Positions 52,563-63,734 are shown, counted from the stretch's first letter. The stretch is DNA of 64,000 nucleotides from Polynucleobacter sp. MG-27-Goln-C1 (GCF_018881905.1 NZ_JACVPM010000001.1:124001-188000); one strand, 5' to 3'. Translations and numbers: made by a program. Notes: a model not told the origin generated them from the letters alone.

Positions 52563-55052
52563 TTGCGCATCAATATTGCGGCGTTCATCGCCGGGGGATC
52601 GCTTCTTCTATTTTTGCCTGCCGTACCGGAGTATTGGGCTTGGCTATGTATAGCTAGCACTTTTATCTCCCTAGTCGGCGTTTACATCAACTACTCCGTA
52701 ATCCAAAATCGCTATGCGAGCAGTGTATTGCTAGTGGTCTGTTGCTTCACTCTGGGATTTTCTTGGAATGCACACTACGCACAAAGTCGTTTAGCTCATA
52801 TCCTGCCCACGGAATATGAAGGCAAAGATCTTATTCTTGAGGGCAGAGTTAATGCCTTGCCACAGAGCTCTCCCAGCGGTGCAAAGTTTTCTTTTGGGGT
52901 GGATAAAGCCTTTTTGGGTAAGGAACGGATTGAATCATTTCCACCGCAGGTGTATCTGAGTTGGCAGCCAGCATGGCGTAATCCTCAAGATGTTCCCGAG
53001 GTCATTCCGGGTCAGCGCTGGGAATTCAAGGTCAAAATCAAAAGACCTTATGGATCCCTCAATCCCTATACCTTTGATTTTGAGCGTTGGTCTTTTCATC
53101 AGGACTTTGGTGCCAGTGGATCGGTGCGATCTGGAATATTAATTACTGAGAAAGATATTCGTTTTACTGAATTTGCTTTAGCCATGGAGTATCAGCGCTG
53201 GAAATTAAGGCAAAAGATTCAGCGTTTACTACCAAAGGATGCGCGCTATGGCGGTGTGATTGCAGCGCTCGTGATGGGCGATCAGAATGCGATCGATCAA
53301 GAAGATTGGCGTGTATTTAATGCCACTGGTATTGGGCATCTTATTTCCATCTCAGGACTCCACGTAACCATGCTGGCTGGATTTGGTGCCATGCTTGCCT
53401 CATTTTTATGGCGTCGCAATACTCTCCCGCTATTAATCCCCGTCAGTAAGGTTGCTGCAGCTGTGGGATTCCTAACGGCATTTGTGTATGCCTGGTTAGC
53501 AGGATTTCAGATTCCGGCTCAGCGAACTATGTATATGGTGGGCGTAGTTGCCTTTGCACTTTGGTCTGGCAGAAATCCGCGGCCATTTGATATTTGGTGG
53601 TGGGCGTTAGCTTTTGTACTTCTCATCGATCCAATGGCGCCCTATACGCCAGGGTTCTGGCTCTCGTTTGGGGCGGTAGCAGCAATTTTGTATGCCATGC
53701 AGGAATCAGATGGTTTGTTGGGGCTACCTACTGGCAGGGAGCTAGAGCTTGATTGGCAACATAGAGTGACTCAAGCCCTAAGGGAGGCTTGTCGAGTGCA
53801 GGCGGTTGTTACCATCGCGCTTTTGCCGTTGACTTTGTATTGGTTTTATCAAGTCTCGGTAGCCTCTCCTTTGGCAAATGCTGTTGCTATTCCGGTGGTG
53901 AGTTATATCGTGACGCCACTAGCCATAGCTGGTGCTTTATTGCCTGACTTCATTGGTAAATGGTTGTTGATACCAGCGCATGCCACGATGGACTATTTAG
54001 CCATTATGCTCACTTGGATGGCGAGTTGGAAGTGGGCAATTGCCTGGTCAAGTCAGCCCGCTTGGTGGGCAGTAGCGCTATCCACGATCGGTATTGCAAT
54101 AACCATTCGTCCGGGATCTATTCGGGAGAGTTGGCCATCCAGGGTGATTGGCCTTGTATTGTGTGCAACTTTATTTATTCAGCCGCTGAGCAATAGCAGT
54201 TTGGCAAAAGGCGAGTTTCGGGCAATTGTTCTTGATATTGGCCAGGGTACGGCAGTACTTATCGAAACCAAAACAAAACGATTGCTATACGACGCTGGAC
54301 CGATTCAAGGAAAAGATAATGCTGGCCAAAGAATTATCTTGCCCTACCTGAGAGGGCAAGGAATCAGTCATGTTGATCGCATGGTAATTAGTCATAGTGA
54401 CAGTGATCACATTGGAGGCGCTGCAAGCTTGCTGAAAGAAATTAGCTTCGATTCCATGATGGGGTCCTTGCCAAGCACTAATCCATTACTCGTCAACTTA
54501 GAGGAAAGAGGAGTCTCCGCCATTCCCTGTCGCTTTGGTCAGCAATGGGCATGGGATGGAGTGGAGTTTCATGTATGGCATCCAAATGAGCTGACAGTCT
54601 TTGAGGATCAGCACCCTAGAAAACCTAATGAGGGGAGTTGCGTACTGGAAGTCCGTAATCAATCAACTTCATTCTGGTTGACGGGGGATGTAGAGAAGCA
54701 AGGTGAGGCTGAGATCGTTGAGCGACTAACTCAAGATGCTCTCAATGGTTTAAAAGATAGAGCGCTGATATTCATGGCGCCACATCACGGTAGCAAAACA
54801 TCTTCATCTCAAGAGCTCTTAACGGCATTAAGTCCTGATGAAGCATTTGCACAAAATGGGTATCGCAATCGATATGGTCATCCACATCCAACAGTCACAG
54901 CCCGATACGAAGGTATGGATATTCCGTTTTATCAAACACCAGCTACCGGCGCACAGGTTTGGGAATTTCCAGTCAAATCGGACCCGCAAGAAAGGAAGCC
55001 CCTATTTTGGCGACAGCACAGCAAGCGCTTATGGCATAGGAAGTCTCAATAG
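52563..55052 (+). CDS. comEC: DNA uptake channel ComEC/Rec2
   Basis: An 829-residue competence protein that carries single-stranded DNA across the inner membrane. An N-terminal DUF4131 region and several helices are followed by the competence domain (FNATGIGHLISISGLHVTML near residue 255) and a C-terminal metallo-beta-lactamase domain (DIGQGTAVLI near 555, VISHSDSDHIGGAASLL near 610, PHHGSKTSS near 740). The start is a TTG at 52563 four bases after the TatD stop. It suggests natural transformation, though other com genes are not in the window. Confidence 0.94.
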   Translation: MRINIAAFIAGGSLLLFLPAVPEYWAWLCIASTFISLVGVYINYSVIQNRYASSVLLVVCCFTLGFSWNAHYAQSRLAHILPTEYEGKDLILEGRVNALPQSSPSGAKFSFGVDKAFLGKERIESFPPQVYLSWQPAWRNPQDVPEVIPGQRWEFKVKIKRPYGSLNPYTFDFERWSFHQDFGASGSVRSGILITEKDIRFTEFALAMEYQRWKLRQKIQRLLPKDARYGGVIAALVMGDQNAIDQEDWRVFNATGIGHLISISGLHVTMLAGFGAMLASFLWRRNTLPLLIPVSKVAAAVGFLTAFVYAWLAGFQIPAQRTMYMVGVVAFALWSGRNPRPFDIWWWALAFVLLIDPMAPYTPGFWLSFGAVAAILYAMQESDGLLGLPTGRELELDWQHRVTQALREACRVQAVVTIALLPLTLYWFYQVSVASPLANAVAIPVVSYIVTPLAIAGALLPDFIGKWLLIPAHATMDYLAIMLTWMASWKWAIAWSSQPAWWAVALSTIGIAITIRPGSIRESWPSRVIGLVLCATLFIQPLSNSSLAKGEFRAIVLDIGQGTAVLIETKTKRLLYDAGPIQGKDNAGQRIILPYLRGQGISHVDRMVISHSDSDHIGGAASLLKEISFDSMMGSLPSTNPLLVNLEERGVSAIPCRFGQQWAWDGVEFHVWHPNELTVFEDQHPRKPNEGSCVLEVRNQSTSFWLTGDVEKQGEAEIVERLTQDALNGLKDRALIFMAPHHGSKTSSSQELLTALSPDEAFAQNGYRNRYGHPHPTVTARYEGMDIPFYQTPATGAQVWEFPVKSDPQERKPLFWRQHSKRLWHRKSQ

Positions 55053-55068
55053 AGCGTAAACTTTAATT

Positions 55069-55404
55069 ATGATGAAATTCATTACGCTACTTTTTTGCAG
55101 CCTCTTCGTCAGCCAAATTAATGCTGCGATGATGCCTGTCGATTTAAATGTGGCAAATAGCACGGCTTCTGTCGTTAGCCACGATCATTGCCAGGTGGTC
55201 GAGCCGGCCAGCCTAGCTGAAAATGGTAAGTTGAGCGGTAATGCAAGTACAACCCATTATTGCTGTGCTGTGTTGGCGATCTTGGCAATTTCACCCGCAT
55301 TCTCAGTATCCAAACAAGTCGATATCTATTTGCAGGGCAATCTTTCAACGCCCGACTCTAATGTTCTCGAGTCTATTTATAAGCCCCCCAGAAATTATCT
55401 GTAA
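55069..55404 (+). CDS. small exported protein with His/Cys motifs
   Basis: A 111-residue protein with a signal peptide (MKFITLLFCSLFVSQINA-A). The mature part has VVSHDHCQVVE and THYCCAVLAILAIS, a His-x-His/Cys pattern and a vicinal Cys pair before a hydrophobic stretch. This resembles small envelope proteins found with metal-related genes, but I assign no family. It is 58 bases upstream of the Met/His-rich membrane gene. Confidence 0.65.
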   Translation: MMKFITLLFCSLFVSQINAAMMPVDLNVANSTASVVSHDHCQVVEPASLAENGKLSGNASTTHYCCAVLAILAISPAFSVSKQVDIYLQGNLSTPDSNVLESIYKPPRNYL

Positions 55405-55462
55405 TCAGTTTTGCTTGTGGCATCTAAATGCCCTTAGATAATTTTCGCTTTGGAGAATAACA

Positions 55463-56098
55463 ATGAACATGACTCACTACATGCAGTTATTGGCTGATAA
55501 CCAGCCCTGGAATTTATTGATTTTTATGGCTATACCAATAGTGCTAGCCGAGACTTTGGCAATCACAGAGTTGTACATTCTTTTTACCCGCAAGTTTGAT
55601 GGCTTTGTTTATCACCTGAATCGATTTTCAGGAACGACAGTGGGTTTGTATTTCATTGGCGTCATTGTCTATTTAATGACAACTGCCGTGCTACCGATTA
55701 CCAGAAATAATGAATGGCGCACTGCAATTGATGTGATAGCGGTTGGTAGTTATTTGATTGGCGGCCTGCCTTTAATTTGGATAGCCTTGCAGGAGTTTGG
55801 TTTTGTGAACAAGGCTTTAGACCAAATGGGTAAGCTCAGGATTCATGCGATCTGCGTTGCATTGTTTTTGGTGTTTGGGCATATCGCTATGATTGCCGGC
55901 ATGCTTGACCCTTCGCTATTGGGTTATCAGGGTGCTGATACTCATCAAATGGGTAGCAGTAGCGCTAATCATGAGTATTGCGATCCAGCGATGCATGAAG
56001 GGATGAAGGCCATGCATCAGCAAATGATGAATGGCGGAAATATGCCCAACGGTAATCCCAATAAAATGCCAATGAACTCACAAGGCCATTCGCATTAA
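55463..56098 (+). CDS. membrane protein with Met/His-rich C-terminus (DUF6803-like)
   Basis: A 211-residue protein with about four hydrophobic helices (residues ~18-40, ~55-78, ~92-112, ~127-148). The last ~55 residues are rich in Met, His, Asn and Gly (HQMGSSSANHEYCDPAMHEG, MKAMHQQMMNGG) and end HSH, a composition typical of copper or other soft-metal binding. The membrane part looks like the DUF6803 family. The role in metal handling is an inference from composition. Confidence 0.75.
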   Translation: MNMTHYMQLLADNQPWNLLIFMAIPIVLAETLAITELYILFTRKFDGFVYHLNRFSGTTVGLYFIGVIVYLMTTAVLPITRNNEWRTAIDVIAVGSYLIGGLPLIWIALQEFGFVNKALDQMGKLRIHAICVALFLVFGHIAMIAGMLDPSLLGYQGADTHQMGSSSANHEYCDPAMHEGMKAMHQQMMNGGNMPNGNPNKMPMNSQGHSH

Positions 56099-56117
56099 GT
56101 AAAAATTTAAGAGTGTA

Positions 56118-56143
56118 AAAAAACCGCCTCCGGGCGGTTTTTC
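56118..56143 (+). terminator. terminator after the Met/His-rich membrane gene
   Basis: AAACCGCC (56121-56128), loop TCCG, GGCGGTTT (56133-56140) then TTC. An A run precedes the stem, so it may also end the convergent minus-strand gene. Confidence 0.88.
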
Positions 56144-56160
56144 ATTGGGTGATTCAGAAG

Positions 56161-56373
56161 TTACTCTTCCCAGGGAAACCGTTCGCGACTTAACTCTTCC
56201 ATAATTTCTCGCTTACTCTTAGCGGCATTTGTTGGGCGATTGGCCCCGTGCTTTTCACCTTCTGTCGTACATGAATCGGTATTACCCAGCCCATTGATTG
56301 AGTCATCAGTTAAAGAAGTTGGCTTCTCGGTCTCGACTTTTTCTAAGTGCTCTGGATTAGATTTATCTGTCAT
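56161..56373 (-). CDS. 70-residue hydrophilic hypothetical protein
   Basis: A short, highly charged protein with a disordered front (MTDKSNPEHLEKVETEKPTS) and a helical end AKSKREIMEELSRERFPWEE. No family recognised. A ribosome binding site (AAGGAACTTAGCC) lies upstream on the minus strand. Confidence 0.55.
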   Translation of the reverse strand: MTDKSNPEHLEKVETEKPTSLTDDSINGLGNTDSCTTEGEKHGANRPTNAAKSKREIMEELSRERFPWEE

Positions 56374-56499
56374 GGCTAAGTTCCTTGATTGGGCTTGCTC
56401 TGATTAGAGCATTTAGTCGTGACCAGTGAAAGCAGGGGGTTTGGAGAGCTCAAACTCATTAATTTGATGCTTATGCATATTTAATTGAAACCCAGAAAA

Positions 56500-56526
56500 G
56501 CAAAAAGCCCTTAAAAATAAGGGCTT
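56500..56526 (-). terminator. terminator downstream of tRNA-fMet
   Basis: On the minus strand AAGCCCTTA (56526-56518), a four-base loop, TAAGGGCTT (56513-56505) then TTTGC, 14 bases after the tRNA 3' end. Confidence 0.85.
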
Positions 56527-56539
56527 AAAGCATAAATCT

Positions 56540-56616
<77 letters not shown>

Positions 56617-56772
56617 TCTGAAGCTGAGATTCTACCATTTTTTAGGGGTCCCTGTCGAGGTATACCTTCAAATGGAGTTGAAATAAGCGGTTTTGAGAGG
56701 TAAATATCACTCCTGAGTCATGCTGCATAAGGAGTAACATATTGCCACGCAACATTGTTATGAGGCCCATTA

Positions 56773-58716
56773 ATGTCAGTCAGTAACCAAGAGTTTTCCC
56801 AATCCTCTTTATTGAGGCCGGTTGAGATTTCTCGGCAAGAGCATGGTCACCCAAAGGGGGCCTCATTTTCTCTCATGCTTGCAGCAATTGGAGTTGTCTT
56901 CGGAGATATCGGAACAAGTCCGCTTTATGCGCTTAAAGAATGTTTCAGCCCAGAGCATGGCATCCCTTTTTCTAATGAGGCTGTCTATGGTGTGATTTCG
57001 ATGGTTTTTTGGGCCTTCACCATTGTGGTTTCACTCAAGTACGTGATGTTTGTGATGCGTGCAAACAATCATGGTGAGGGCGGCATTCTGGCTTTGATGG
57101 CCTTAGCTTTGCGAACAGCACCTACTGGCTCGAAGCGTTCCCTGTTGATCATCATGGCTGGAGTTTTTGGCGCCTGTATGTTTTATGGGGATGCCATCAT
57201 TACACCAGCGATCTCCGTTCTCTCCGCGGTGGAAGGTTTAGAGGTGATTTCACCGGAGTTAACGCGCTTTGTTATTCCGGGCACGATTATTATTTTGGTG
57301 GCGCTATTTTTCATTCAGAAAACGGGTACCGCTGTAGTGGGTAATTTATTTGGGCCGGTGATGTTGGTCTGGTTTTTGGCTATTGGTCTGATGGGGCTTT
57401 ATCAAGTGATTGAGAATCCCCAAATTTTTGCAGCTATCAACCCTCTGTATGCCATTCGATTTATGGGGGAGCACGCGCTCCAGGGATTTATTGTTCTTGG
57501 CGCAGTCTTCTTAGTGCTTACAGGTGCTGAAGCGCTATATGCGGATATGGGGCACTTTGGTATCAAGCCCATCCGAATGGGTTGGTTCTTATTTGTGATG
57601 CCTTGCTTGCTTTTAAATTATTTCGGTCAAGGCGCAATGTTTTTGAGTCATCCCGAGAACATCACCAATCCATTTTTCTTAATGGTGCCTGATGCCTTTG
57701 TAATTCCCTTGGTGATCTTGGCCACACTTGCTACCGTCATTGCCTCCCAGGCTGTAATTTCTGGCGCGTTTTCTATGACGAGTCAGGCTATCTTGCTGGG
57801 CTTTGTACCGCGCATGAAAATTCGCCACACATCTGATCGTGAAATTGGGCAGATCTATATGCCGCTGGTGAACTGGACCTTATTGGTTTTAGTGATTGCC
57901 GTGGTTCTAGCATTTAAGCAATCCGCTAATTTAGCTGCTGCCTACGGTATTGCAGTGACTACCACCATGATCGTGACGACATTCTTGGCTGCTATTGTCA
58001 TGCGCGTTGTGTGGCGCTGGAATACGCTACTCGTTACTCTAGTGATTAGTGCTTTTCTGATTGTTGACCTCGCCTTTTTGGCTGCCAACCTCTTGAAGAT
58101 TATGGAAGGTGGTTGGTTCCCGCTGCTACTAGGCGCAGCTTGCTTCTTGTTGCTAATGACTTGGTATCAGGGAAGAAAGTTGCTGCGTCAACGCGCCATG
58201 GAAGAGGGTATTGAGCTCAAAGGATTCATTGATGTATTGATGAAAAATCCTCCTCATCGTGTTGAGGGTACGGCTATCTTTTTGACTGCTCATGTTGACT
58301 ACCTGCCAGTTTCTTTCTTGCATAACCTCAAGCACAACCACGTTCTGCATGAGAGGGTTTTCTTTCTTAAGGTGAGTATTTGGGATGTCCCTTATGTCAA
58401 GGATGAAGAGCGCATCACTTTGCGAGACTTGGGAAATAATATTTTCGTAGTACGCGCGGTATACGGCTTTAATGAGACTCCAGATATGGGTAGGATCATT
58501 GAGTTGATTGAGAAATCATCCGGTCTTAAATTTAACTTGATGGACACTTCCTTCTTTTTATCTCGTGACACTATCGTTGCTACTGATGCTCCTGGAATGG
58601 CTTTGTGGCGCGAGCGCCTGTTCTGCTGGATGTATCAGAACGCGGGTCGCCAATCTGACTTCTTCAAGATTCCTGCCAATCGTTTGGTTGAGCTTGGTGC
58701 AAAGGTAGAGATTTGA
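56773..58716 (+). CDS. kup: KUP-type potassium transporter
   Basis: A 647-residue K+ uptake protein with 12 predicted helices and a C-terminal cytoplasmic domain. The signature [19 protein letters not shown] is in helix 1, and [19 protein letters not shown] in helix 3-4 region. It mediates proton-coupled potassium uptake. No c-di-AMP riboswitch or other recognised element is visible in its 156-base leader. Confidence 0.97.
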   Translation: MSVSNQEFSQSSLLRPVEISRQEHGHPKGASFSLMLAAIGVVFGDIGTSPLYALKECFSPEHGIPFSNEAVYGVISMVFWAFTIVVSLKYVMFVMRANNHGEGGILALMALALRTAPTGSKRSLLIIMAGVFGACMFYGDAIITPAISVLSAVEGLEVISPELTRFVIPGTIIILVALFFIQKTGTAVVGNLFGPVMLVWFLAIGLMGLYQVIENPQIFAAINPLYAIRFMGEHALQGFIVLGAVFLVLTGAEALYADMGHFGIKPIRMGWFLFVMPCLLLNYFGQGAMFLSHPENITNPFFLMVPDAFVIPLVILATLATVIASQAVISGAFSMTSQAILLGFVPRMKIRHTSDREIGQIYMPLVNWTLLVLVIAVVLAFKQSANLAAAYGIAVTTTMIVTTFLAAIVMRVVWRWNTLLVTLVISAFLIVDLAFLAANLLKIMEGGWFPLLLGAACFLLLMTWYQGRKLLRQRAMEEGIELKGFIDVLMKNPPHRVEGTAIFLTAHVDYLPVSFLHNLKHNHVLHERVFFLKVSIWDVPYVKDEERITLRDLGNNIFVVRAVYGFNETPDMGRIIELIEKSSGLKFNLMDTSFFLSRDTIVATDAPGMALWRERLFCWMYQNAGRQSDFFKIPANRLVELGAKVEI

Positions 58717-59222
58717 GAAAGCCGATTACTTTTCGTTCACTGCTTTCATTGGGGGCATTCCTACTGGTTTGCTCCTTTAGCAGTCTGGTGCTCGCTACGC
58801 CTGCTGAAGAGGCGCAGCTAGAGCAACTGGACAAGATTGAAGGTGAATTAGAGTTACAGCGCGATTGGGCTAAATATCGTTGGGATAAAAAGAACTCTGA
58901 GTGTTATCAAAACTACTGGGTCAATAGCTGCCTCAGGGACTCTCGTGCTGAGTATCGTAAGGAGATAGATCCTATTCGTGTGCAAGAAGTAGAGTTGCAT
59001 GAAGTGCAGCGTAAGTTACGCGCAAGTATTAAGGATCAACGTGATGCGGCGAAGATTGCTGAGCGGGCCTCTGCTGAAAAAGCAGCTGAGCGTATAGCCA
59101 ATCAAAAAGAATTTGAAGAGAAGCAAAAGGCAGCCGCTGCCCGTGCAGCAGATGTTGAGCAACGCCGTAAAGATGCGCCTAAGCGTGCTCAAGAGAATAA
59201 AGCGGGCACACAGCTCGATTAA
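58713..59222 (+). CDS. exported coiled-coil protein, unknown function
   Basis: A 169-residue protein; a TTG at 58713 overlaps the kup stop (TTGA). The signal peptide runs [23 protein letters not shown]. The mature protein is a charged helix throughout: [20 protein letters not shown], a cysteine pair ([20 protein letters not shown]) and a C-terminal Ala/Glu/Lys/Arg coiled coil. The YxxNxCLRD-like part recurs in small betaproteobacterial periplasmic proteins of unknown role. Confidence 0.75.
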   Translation: MRKPITFRSLLSLGAFLLVCSFSSLVLATPAEEAQLEQLDKIEGELELQRDWAKYRWDKKNSECYQNYWVNSCLRDSRAEYRKEIDPIRVQEVELHEVQRKLRASIKDQRDAAKIAERASAEKAAERIANQKEFEEKQKAAAARAADVEQRRKDAPKRAQENKAGTQLD

Positions 59223-59263
59223 CTGATTTTTACTGCTGCACTCACTAATTACTAGGTAATACT

Positions 59264-60628
59264 TTGGCCAAGATTAAAACAATCTATATCTGTCAGTCAT
59301 GCGGTGGAACCTCTGCCAAGTGGCAAGGACAGTGCCCTTCATGCCAAGCATGGAATACGCTTGAAGAGGGCTTACCTGAGGTGAGCTCGAATACCCGCTT
59401 TCAAGGCCTAGCTCAATCTCTCCCACGTCAAAAGCTCTCAGCAATTAGCGCGGAAGATCTCCCACGTTTTAGTACTGGCGTAGAAGAGTTTGATCGCGTA
59501 CTGGGTGGTGGATTAGTCCCTGGAGGCGTAGTGCTCTTGGGCGGTGATCCAGGCATTGGTAAATCCACTTTATTGCTACAGGCGCTCGCTGAAATGAGTG
59601 CTGCAGGTATGAACGTCCTCTACAGTAGCGGTGAAGAATCTGCTGCTCAAATTGCACTCCGAGCAAAACGTATTGCATTGGATGCTCCTCAATTAGAAGT
59701 ACTGGCTGAGATTCAATTGGAAAAGCTGTTGTCCATTATGGATACGGTAAAGCCCCAGGTCTTGGTAGTCGACTCTATTCAGACTTTGTATTCAGAAGTG
59801 TTGAGCTCTGCTCCGGGCTCAGTTGCGCAAGTACGAGAGTGTGCTGCGCAATTAACTAGGGCTGCTAAATCTAGTGGTATTTGCGTCTTAATGGTGGGTC
59901 ACGTGACGAAGGATGGTCACTTAGCTGGTCCTCGCGTGCTTGAGCATATTGTGGATACTGTTCTCTACTTTGAGGGTGATACCCATTCTTCATTTAGATT
60001 GGTGCGCTCGATTAAAAACCGTTTTGGCGCAGTCAATGAGCTCGGCGTATTTGCCATGACTGAAAAAGGTCTTCGTGGAGTTGCCAATCCTTCAGCTATC
60101 TTCTTATCGCAACATGCCGAGATGGTGCCTGGTGCTTGCGTATTGGTTACGCAAGAGGGCAGTCGTCCACTCTTGGTAGAGATTCAGGCGCTCGTAGATA
60201 CTGCGCATATCCCCAATCCTCGACGCTTGGCTGTCGGCTTGGAGCAGGCGCGTTTGGCTATGCTTTTGGCGGTATTGCATCGTCACGCTGGTGTTGCCTG
60301 TTTTGATCAAGATGTCTTCTTGAACGCAGTAGGTGGCGTGAAGATCTCAGAGCCAGCTGCCGACTTGGCAGTGTTATTGGCAATCCAATCTTCGATTCGC
60401 AATAAGGCCCTACCAAAAGAATTGATTGTCTTTGGTGAGGTTGGTCTTGCTGGAGAGATTCGTCCATGCCCACGTGGCCAGGAGCGCCTGAAAGAAGCCG
60501 CTAAGCTTGGCTTCACAGTCGCAATTATTCCAAAGGCCAATATGCCGAAGACGAAGATTCCGGGATTAAGAGTGATACCAGTAGAGCGGATTGATGAGGC
60601 TATCTCTGCAGCAGCAGAGCTAAGCTAA
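59264..60628 (+). CDS. radA: DNA repair protein RadA
   Basis: A 454-residue recombination helicase. The N-terminal zinc finger is CQSCGGTSAKWQGQCPSC, Walker A is GGDPGIGKST (~95), the RadA-specific KNRFG motif is RSIKNRFGAVNELG, and the C-terminal Lon-like domain begins near residue 290. It drives branch migration in recombination and in natural transformation. The start is TTG at 59264. Confidence 0.97.
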   Translation: MAKIKTIYICQSCGGTSAKWQGQCPSCQAWNTLEEGLPEVSSNTRFQGLAQSLPRQKLSAISAEDLPRFSTGVEEFDRVLGGGLVPGGVVLLGGDPGIGKSTLLLQALAEMSAAGMNVLYSSGEESAAQIALRAKRIALDAPQLEVLAEIQLEKLLSIMDTVKPQVLVVDSIQTLYSEVLSSAPGSVAQVRECAAQLTRAAKSSGICVLMVGHVTKDGHLAGPRVLEHIVDTVLYFEGDTHSSFRLVRSIKNRFGAVNELGVFAMTEKGLRGVANPSAIFLSQHAEMVPGACVLVTQEGSRPLLVEIQALVDTAHIPNPRRLAVGLEQARLAMLLAVLHRHAGVACFDQDVFLNAVGGVKISEPAADLAVLLAIQSSIRNKALPKELIVFGEVGLAGEIRPCPRGQERLKEAAKLGFTVAIIPKANMPKTKIPGLRVIPVERIDEAISAAAELS

Positions 60629-60641
60629 GGCGACGCTAAAC

Positions 60642-61538
60642 TTAGCGTAAGTCTTCCGCTTGAATCAGTAACACTTGCTCATCGCCCGCAGATACTTCCA
60701 TCCAAATAACGGGGATCTGCGGAAACGCTCTTTTAAAGTGCTCATACTCGTTACCAATCTCAATCAGAATGGCACCACGTTCAGATAGGTAGTCAGGAGC
60801 ACCAGCAATAATCTTGCGAATAAGATCCATGCCGTCATCGCCACCTGCTAATGCAAGAGCAGGCTCCGCATGATATTCAGCAGGAAGGACATTCATGGAA
60901 TTAGCGTTGACGTAAGGCGGGTTGCAAATGATGAGATCAAAGAGATTATCTTCATGCGGTTCTGGAAGTGCATCCCAAAGATCGCCCTCAAAAAGTTCCA
61001 CTTGAGAAGTAAGGCTATGTCGATCAAGATTGCGAGATGCCACTGCTAATGCGGGTAAGCTGATGTCACAAGCACTCACACGAATATCTGGGCAGGCTAA
61101 GGCCAGCAAAATCGCTAGAGAGCCGTTGCCGGTACAGAGATCTAGAGCTTTGCCATCTGCCGGCAGCCAAGGCTCGAGAGAGCCATCAACGATAAGTTCG
61201 GCAATCCAGGAGCGGGGAACAATGCTTTGCTCGCTGGAGAAAAAAGGCACACCCATTAGCCAGGCTTCACCCAAGATATAGGCCAAAGGCTTGCGTGAAG
61301 AGATGCGAATTTCTGCAACCTCAAATGCCTTCGCAATTTGCTCAGCACTCATTGTTTGTTCTAAGTGATCCAGCGCATCAGCAGGGCTGAGATCGAACTG
61401 TTTGCTGGCAATCCACAGAGCTTCACTCCGAGCATCGATGGCGCCATGGCCATAATGTAAATCTGCTGCTTCTAGTCGTTGTGCAATTTGATCAATACAT
61501 TGATCAAGCGTCAGAGATTGCTGGGGCGAAGGGTCCAT
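60642..61538 (-). CDS. prmB: ribosomal protein L3 glutamine methyltransferase PrmB
   Basis: A 298-residue SAM-dependent methyltransferase that methylates a Gln of L3. The SAM loop is ALDLCTGNGSLAILLA (~137), the catalytic motif is ICNPPYVNANSM, and AEPALALAGGDDGMDL marks PrmB rather than PrmC. It follows dapE in the common dapD-dapE-prmB order. Confidence 0.95.
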   Translation of the reverse strand: MDPSPQQSLTLDQCIDQIAQRLEAADLHYGHGAIDARSEALWIASKQFDLSPADALDHLEQTMSAEQIAKAFEVAEIRISSRKPLAYILGEAWLMGVPFFSSEQSIVPRSWIAELIVDGSLEPWLPADGKALDLCTGNGSLAILLALACPDIRVSACDISLPALAVASRNLDRHSLTSQVELFEGDLWDALPEPHEDNLFDLIICNPPYVNANSMNVLPAEYHAEPALALAGGDDGMDLIRKIIAGAPDYLSERGAILIEIGNEYEHFKRAFPQIPVIWMEVSAGDEQVLLIQAEDLR

Positions 61539-61571
61539 TAATTTTTAGGATAAGTAATTGGCTAAATATTC

Positions 61572-62723
61572 TTAAGCAACAAGTTGCTCGAGAGTCTTGC
61601 GGAAGATATTTTTGAGTGGCACAACATCATCCACAATCACGCACTCATCAATTTTGTGGCTGGTTGCATTGAGTGGGCCAAACTCAACCACCTCTTTGCA
61701 GATCTTAGCAATGAAGCGACCGTCGCTTGTGCCGCCAGTGGTAGACAGCTCTGTATCAATTTTGGTTTCAGCTTTGATAGCTTTGCGTAATGCGCCAGCA
61801 AGGGCGCCATCACCGGTAATGAATGGGCTACCGCCTAAGACCCAATCAATCTCAAAGTCGAGACCTGCAGCAGTGAGAATTCCCTCTAGACGACTACGCA
61901 ACTCTTCTGGCTTGCTCTCGGTGGAGAAGCGGAAGTTGAAATCAATTGCCAGCTCGCCAGGAATGACGTTGTTTGCGCCAGTGCCCGCATGAATATTGGA
62001 AATCTGAAAGCTAGTAGGTTGGAAATACTGATTACCTTTATCCCATTCAGTCTCAACTAGCGCTTGAATTGCTGGTGCTGAAAGATGGATGGGATTTTTG
62101 CCTAGGTGAGGATAGGCGATATGTGCCTGAATACCTTTAACCCGAAGCTTGCCTGAAAGTGACCCACGACGACCATTCTTAATCATGTCGCCCAATTGGT
62201 CGACTGAGGTTGGCTCGCCAATGACGCAGTAATCTAAACGCTGCCCTTGTTTTTGCAAGCGCTCGCACATGATGACGGTGCCATCATTGGCTGGACCTTC
62301 TTCATCACTGGTAATCAAAAAGGCAATCGAGCCTTTGTGATTTGGATGGGTGATTACGAATTCTTCTGTAGCAACAACGAATGCAGCAAGAGAGGTTTTC
62401 ATATCCGCAGCGCCGCGGCCATAGAGCATGCCGTCACGAATGGTTGGGGTAAATGGATCATTAGTCCATTTTTCGAGCGGGCCAGTAGGTACTACGTCAG
62501 TGTGACCGGCAAACACCAATACTTCACCTTGATCACCTGCTACACCTTTTTTAATAGCCCACAGATTGGTTACCTGAAAACTCTCAGGACCACTGACAAC
62601 ACTCTCAGTATGAAAGCCAATAGCTTGCAAGCGTTTAGCAATGAGCTCCTGACAGCCCCCGTCCGCTGGGGTTACCGAGCGGCAGGAGATAAGGGCTTCA
62701 GTAAGCTCAAGGGTAGCGCTCAT
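61572..62723 (-). CDS. dapE: succinyl-diaminopimelate desuccinylase
   Basis: A 383-residue M20 metallohydrolase of the succinylase branch of lysine/diaminopimelate synthesis. Zinc ligands are in [27 protein letters not shown] and [12 protein letters not shown], with the C-terminal GTSDGRF and NATSHKIDE. It yields LL-diaminopimelate and succinate. Nine bases separate it from dapD. Confidence 0.98.
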   Translation of the reverse strand: MSATLELTEALISCRSVTPADGGCQELIAKRLQAIGFHTESVVSGPESFQVTNLWAIKKGVAGDQGEVLVFAGHTDVVPTGPLEKWTNDPFTPTIRDGMLYGRGAADMKTSLAAFVVATEEFVITHPNHKGSIAFLITSDEEGPANDGTVIMCERLQKQGQRLDYCVIGEPTSVDQLGDMIKNGRRGSLSGKLRVKGIQAHIAYPHLGKNPIHLSAPAIQALVETEWDKGNQYFQPTSFQISNIHAGTGANNVIPGELAIDFNFRFSTESKPEELRSRLEGILTAAGLDFEIDWVLGGSPFITGDGALAGALRKAIKAETKIDTELSTTGGTSDGRFIAKICKEVVEFGPLNATSHKIDECVIVDDVVPLKNIFRKTLEQLVA

Positions 62724-62732
62724 AAATTCAGC

Positions 62733-63560
62733 TTAATCGCGTAAGAGTTCGTTAATGGCAGTCTTGGCTCTAGTTTGAGCATCGACCTTTTTCACGATGA
62801 TCGCAGCGTACAGGCTGTACTTGCCACAAGCAGAAGGGAGTGAGCCGGGAACCACAACAGAGCCTGCTGGTACACGTCCGTAATGGATCTCACCAGTTTC
62901 ACGGTCGTAGATCTTGGTGCTTTGACCAATGTATACGCCCATAGAGAGAACGGCGTTTTCTTCAATAACCACGCCTTCAACGACCTCAGAACGGGCGCCA
63001 ATAAAGCAGTTATCTTCAATAATCACCGGGCCAGCTTGGATTGGCTCTAAAACACCACCAATACCAACACCACCAGAAAGGTGAACGTTTTTACCGATTT
63101 GGGCACATGAACCTACAGTTGCCCAGGTATCAACCATGGTGCCTTCGCCTACATAAGCGCCAATATTGACGTATGAAGGCATTAAAACGGCATTTTTGCC
63201 AATAAATGAGCCACGGCGAGCCATTGCAGGCGGAACTACGCGGAAACCGCCATTGGCGAAGTCTTCAGCGGTGTAGTGCTCAAACTTACTTGGCACCTTG
63301 TCGTAGAACTGGGTATAGCCGCCAGCACCCATGGGTTTGTTATCTTCCAGGCGGAAAGAGAGCAAAACTGCCTTCTTTACCCACTGGTTTACTTCCCATT
63401 TGCCGACGCTGCGGCGTTCTGCTACGCGAATACTGCCCGTATTAAGGCCTTCGAGTACGGCGTTGACGGCGTTGCGGATTTCCCCAGAAACGGCCTCAGG
63501 AGACAGGTTTGCGCGGTTTTCCCAGGCTTGTTCGATGATGCTTTGTGGTGATTGGCTCAT
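62733..63560 (-). CDS. dapD: tetrahydrodipicolinate N-succinyltransferase
   Basis: A 275-residue left-handed beta-helix acyltransferase, with hexapeptide repeats around residues 110-230 ([40 protein letters not shown]). It succinylates tetrahydrodipicolinate just before the aminotransferase and DapE steps. It is divergent from smc. Standard length and start. Confidence 0.98.
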   Translation of the reverse strand: MSQSPQSIIEQAWENRANLSPEAVSGEIRNAVNAVLEGLNTGSIRVAERRSVGKWEVNQWVKKAVLLSFRLEDNKPMGAGGYTQFYDKVPSKFEHYTAEDFANGGFRVVPPAMARRGSFIGKNAVLMPSYVNIGAYVGEGTMVDTWATVGSCAQIGKNVHLSGGVGIGGVLEPIQAGPVIIEDNCFIGARSEVVEGVVIEENAVLSMGVYIGQSTKIYDRETGEIHYGRVPAGSVVVPGSLPSACGKYSLYAAIIVKKVDAQTRAKTAINELLRD

Positions 63561-63734
63561 GCTTTTCAGTTAACTATCAGATTGTTAAGGGGTTTTGCCC
63601 CTGGAAGTAGATTAGTCATTATATCGGTGGGGCAAAAACCCGTGTGAGGAGCCTTAAGCTTGCTATCATCTTCCCACTTTAGTAATAATTTTTACCCCCT
63701 TATTTGAACCCCTTTTTTCCCTGCAAAGTACGCC

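Noticed and set aside
61597..61992. A 131-codon plus-strand frame inside dapE
   Set aside because: Antisense shadow of dapE with a Ser/Pro-rich translation typical of reverse reading.
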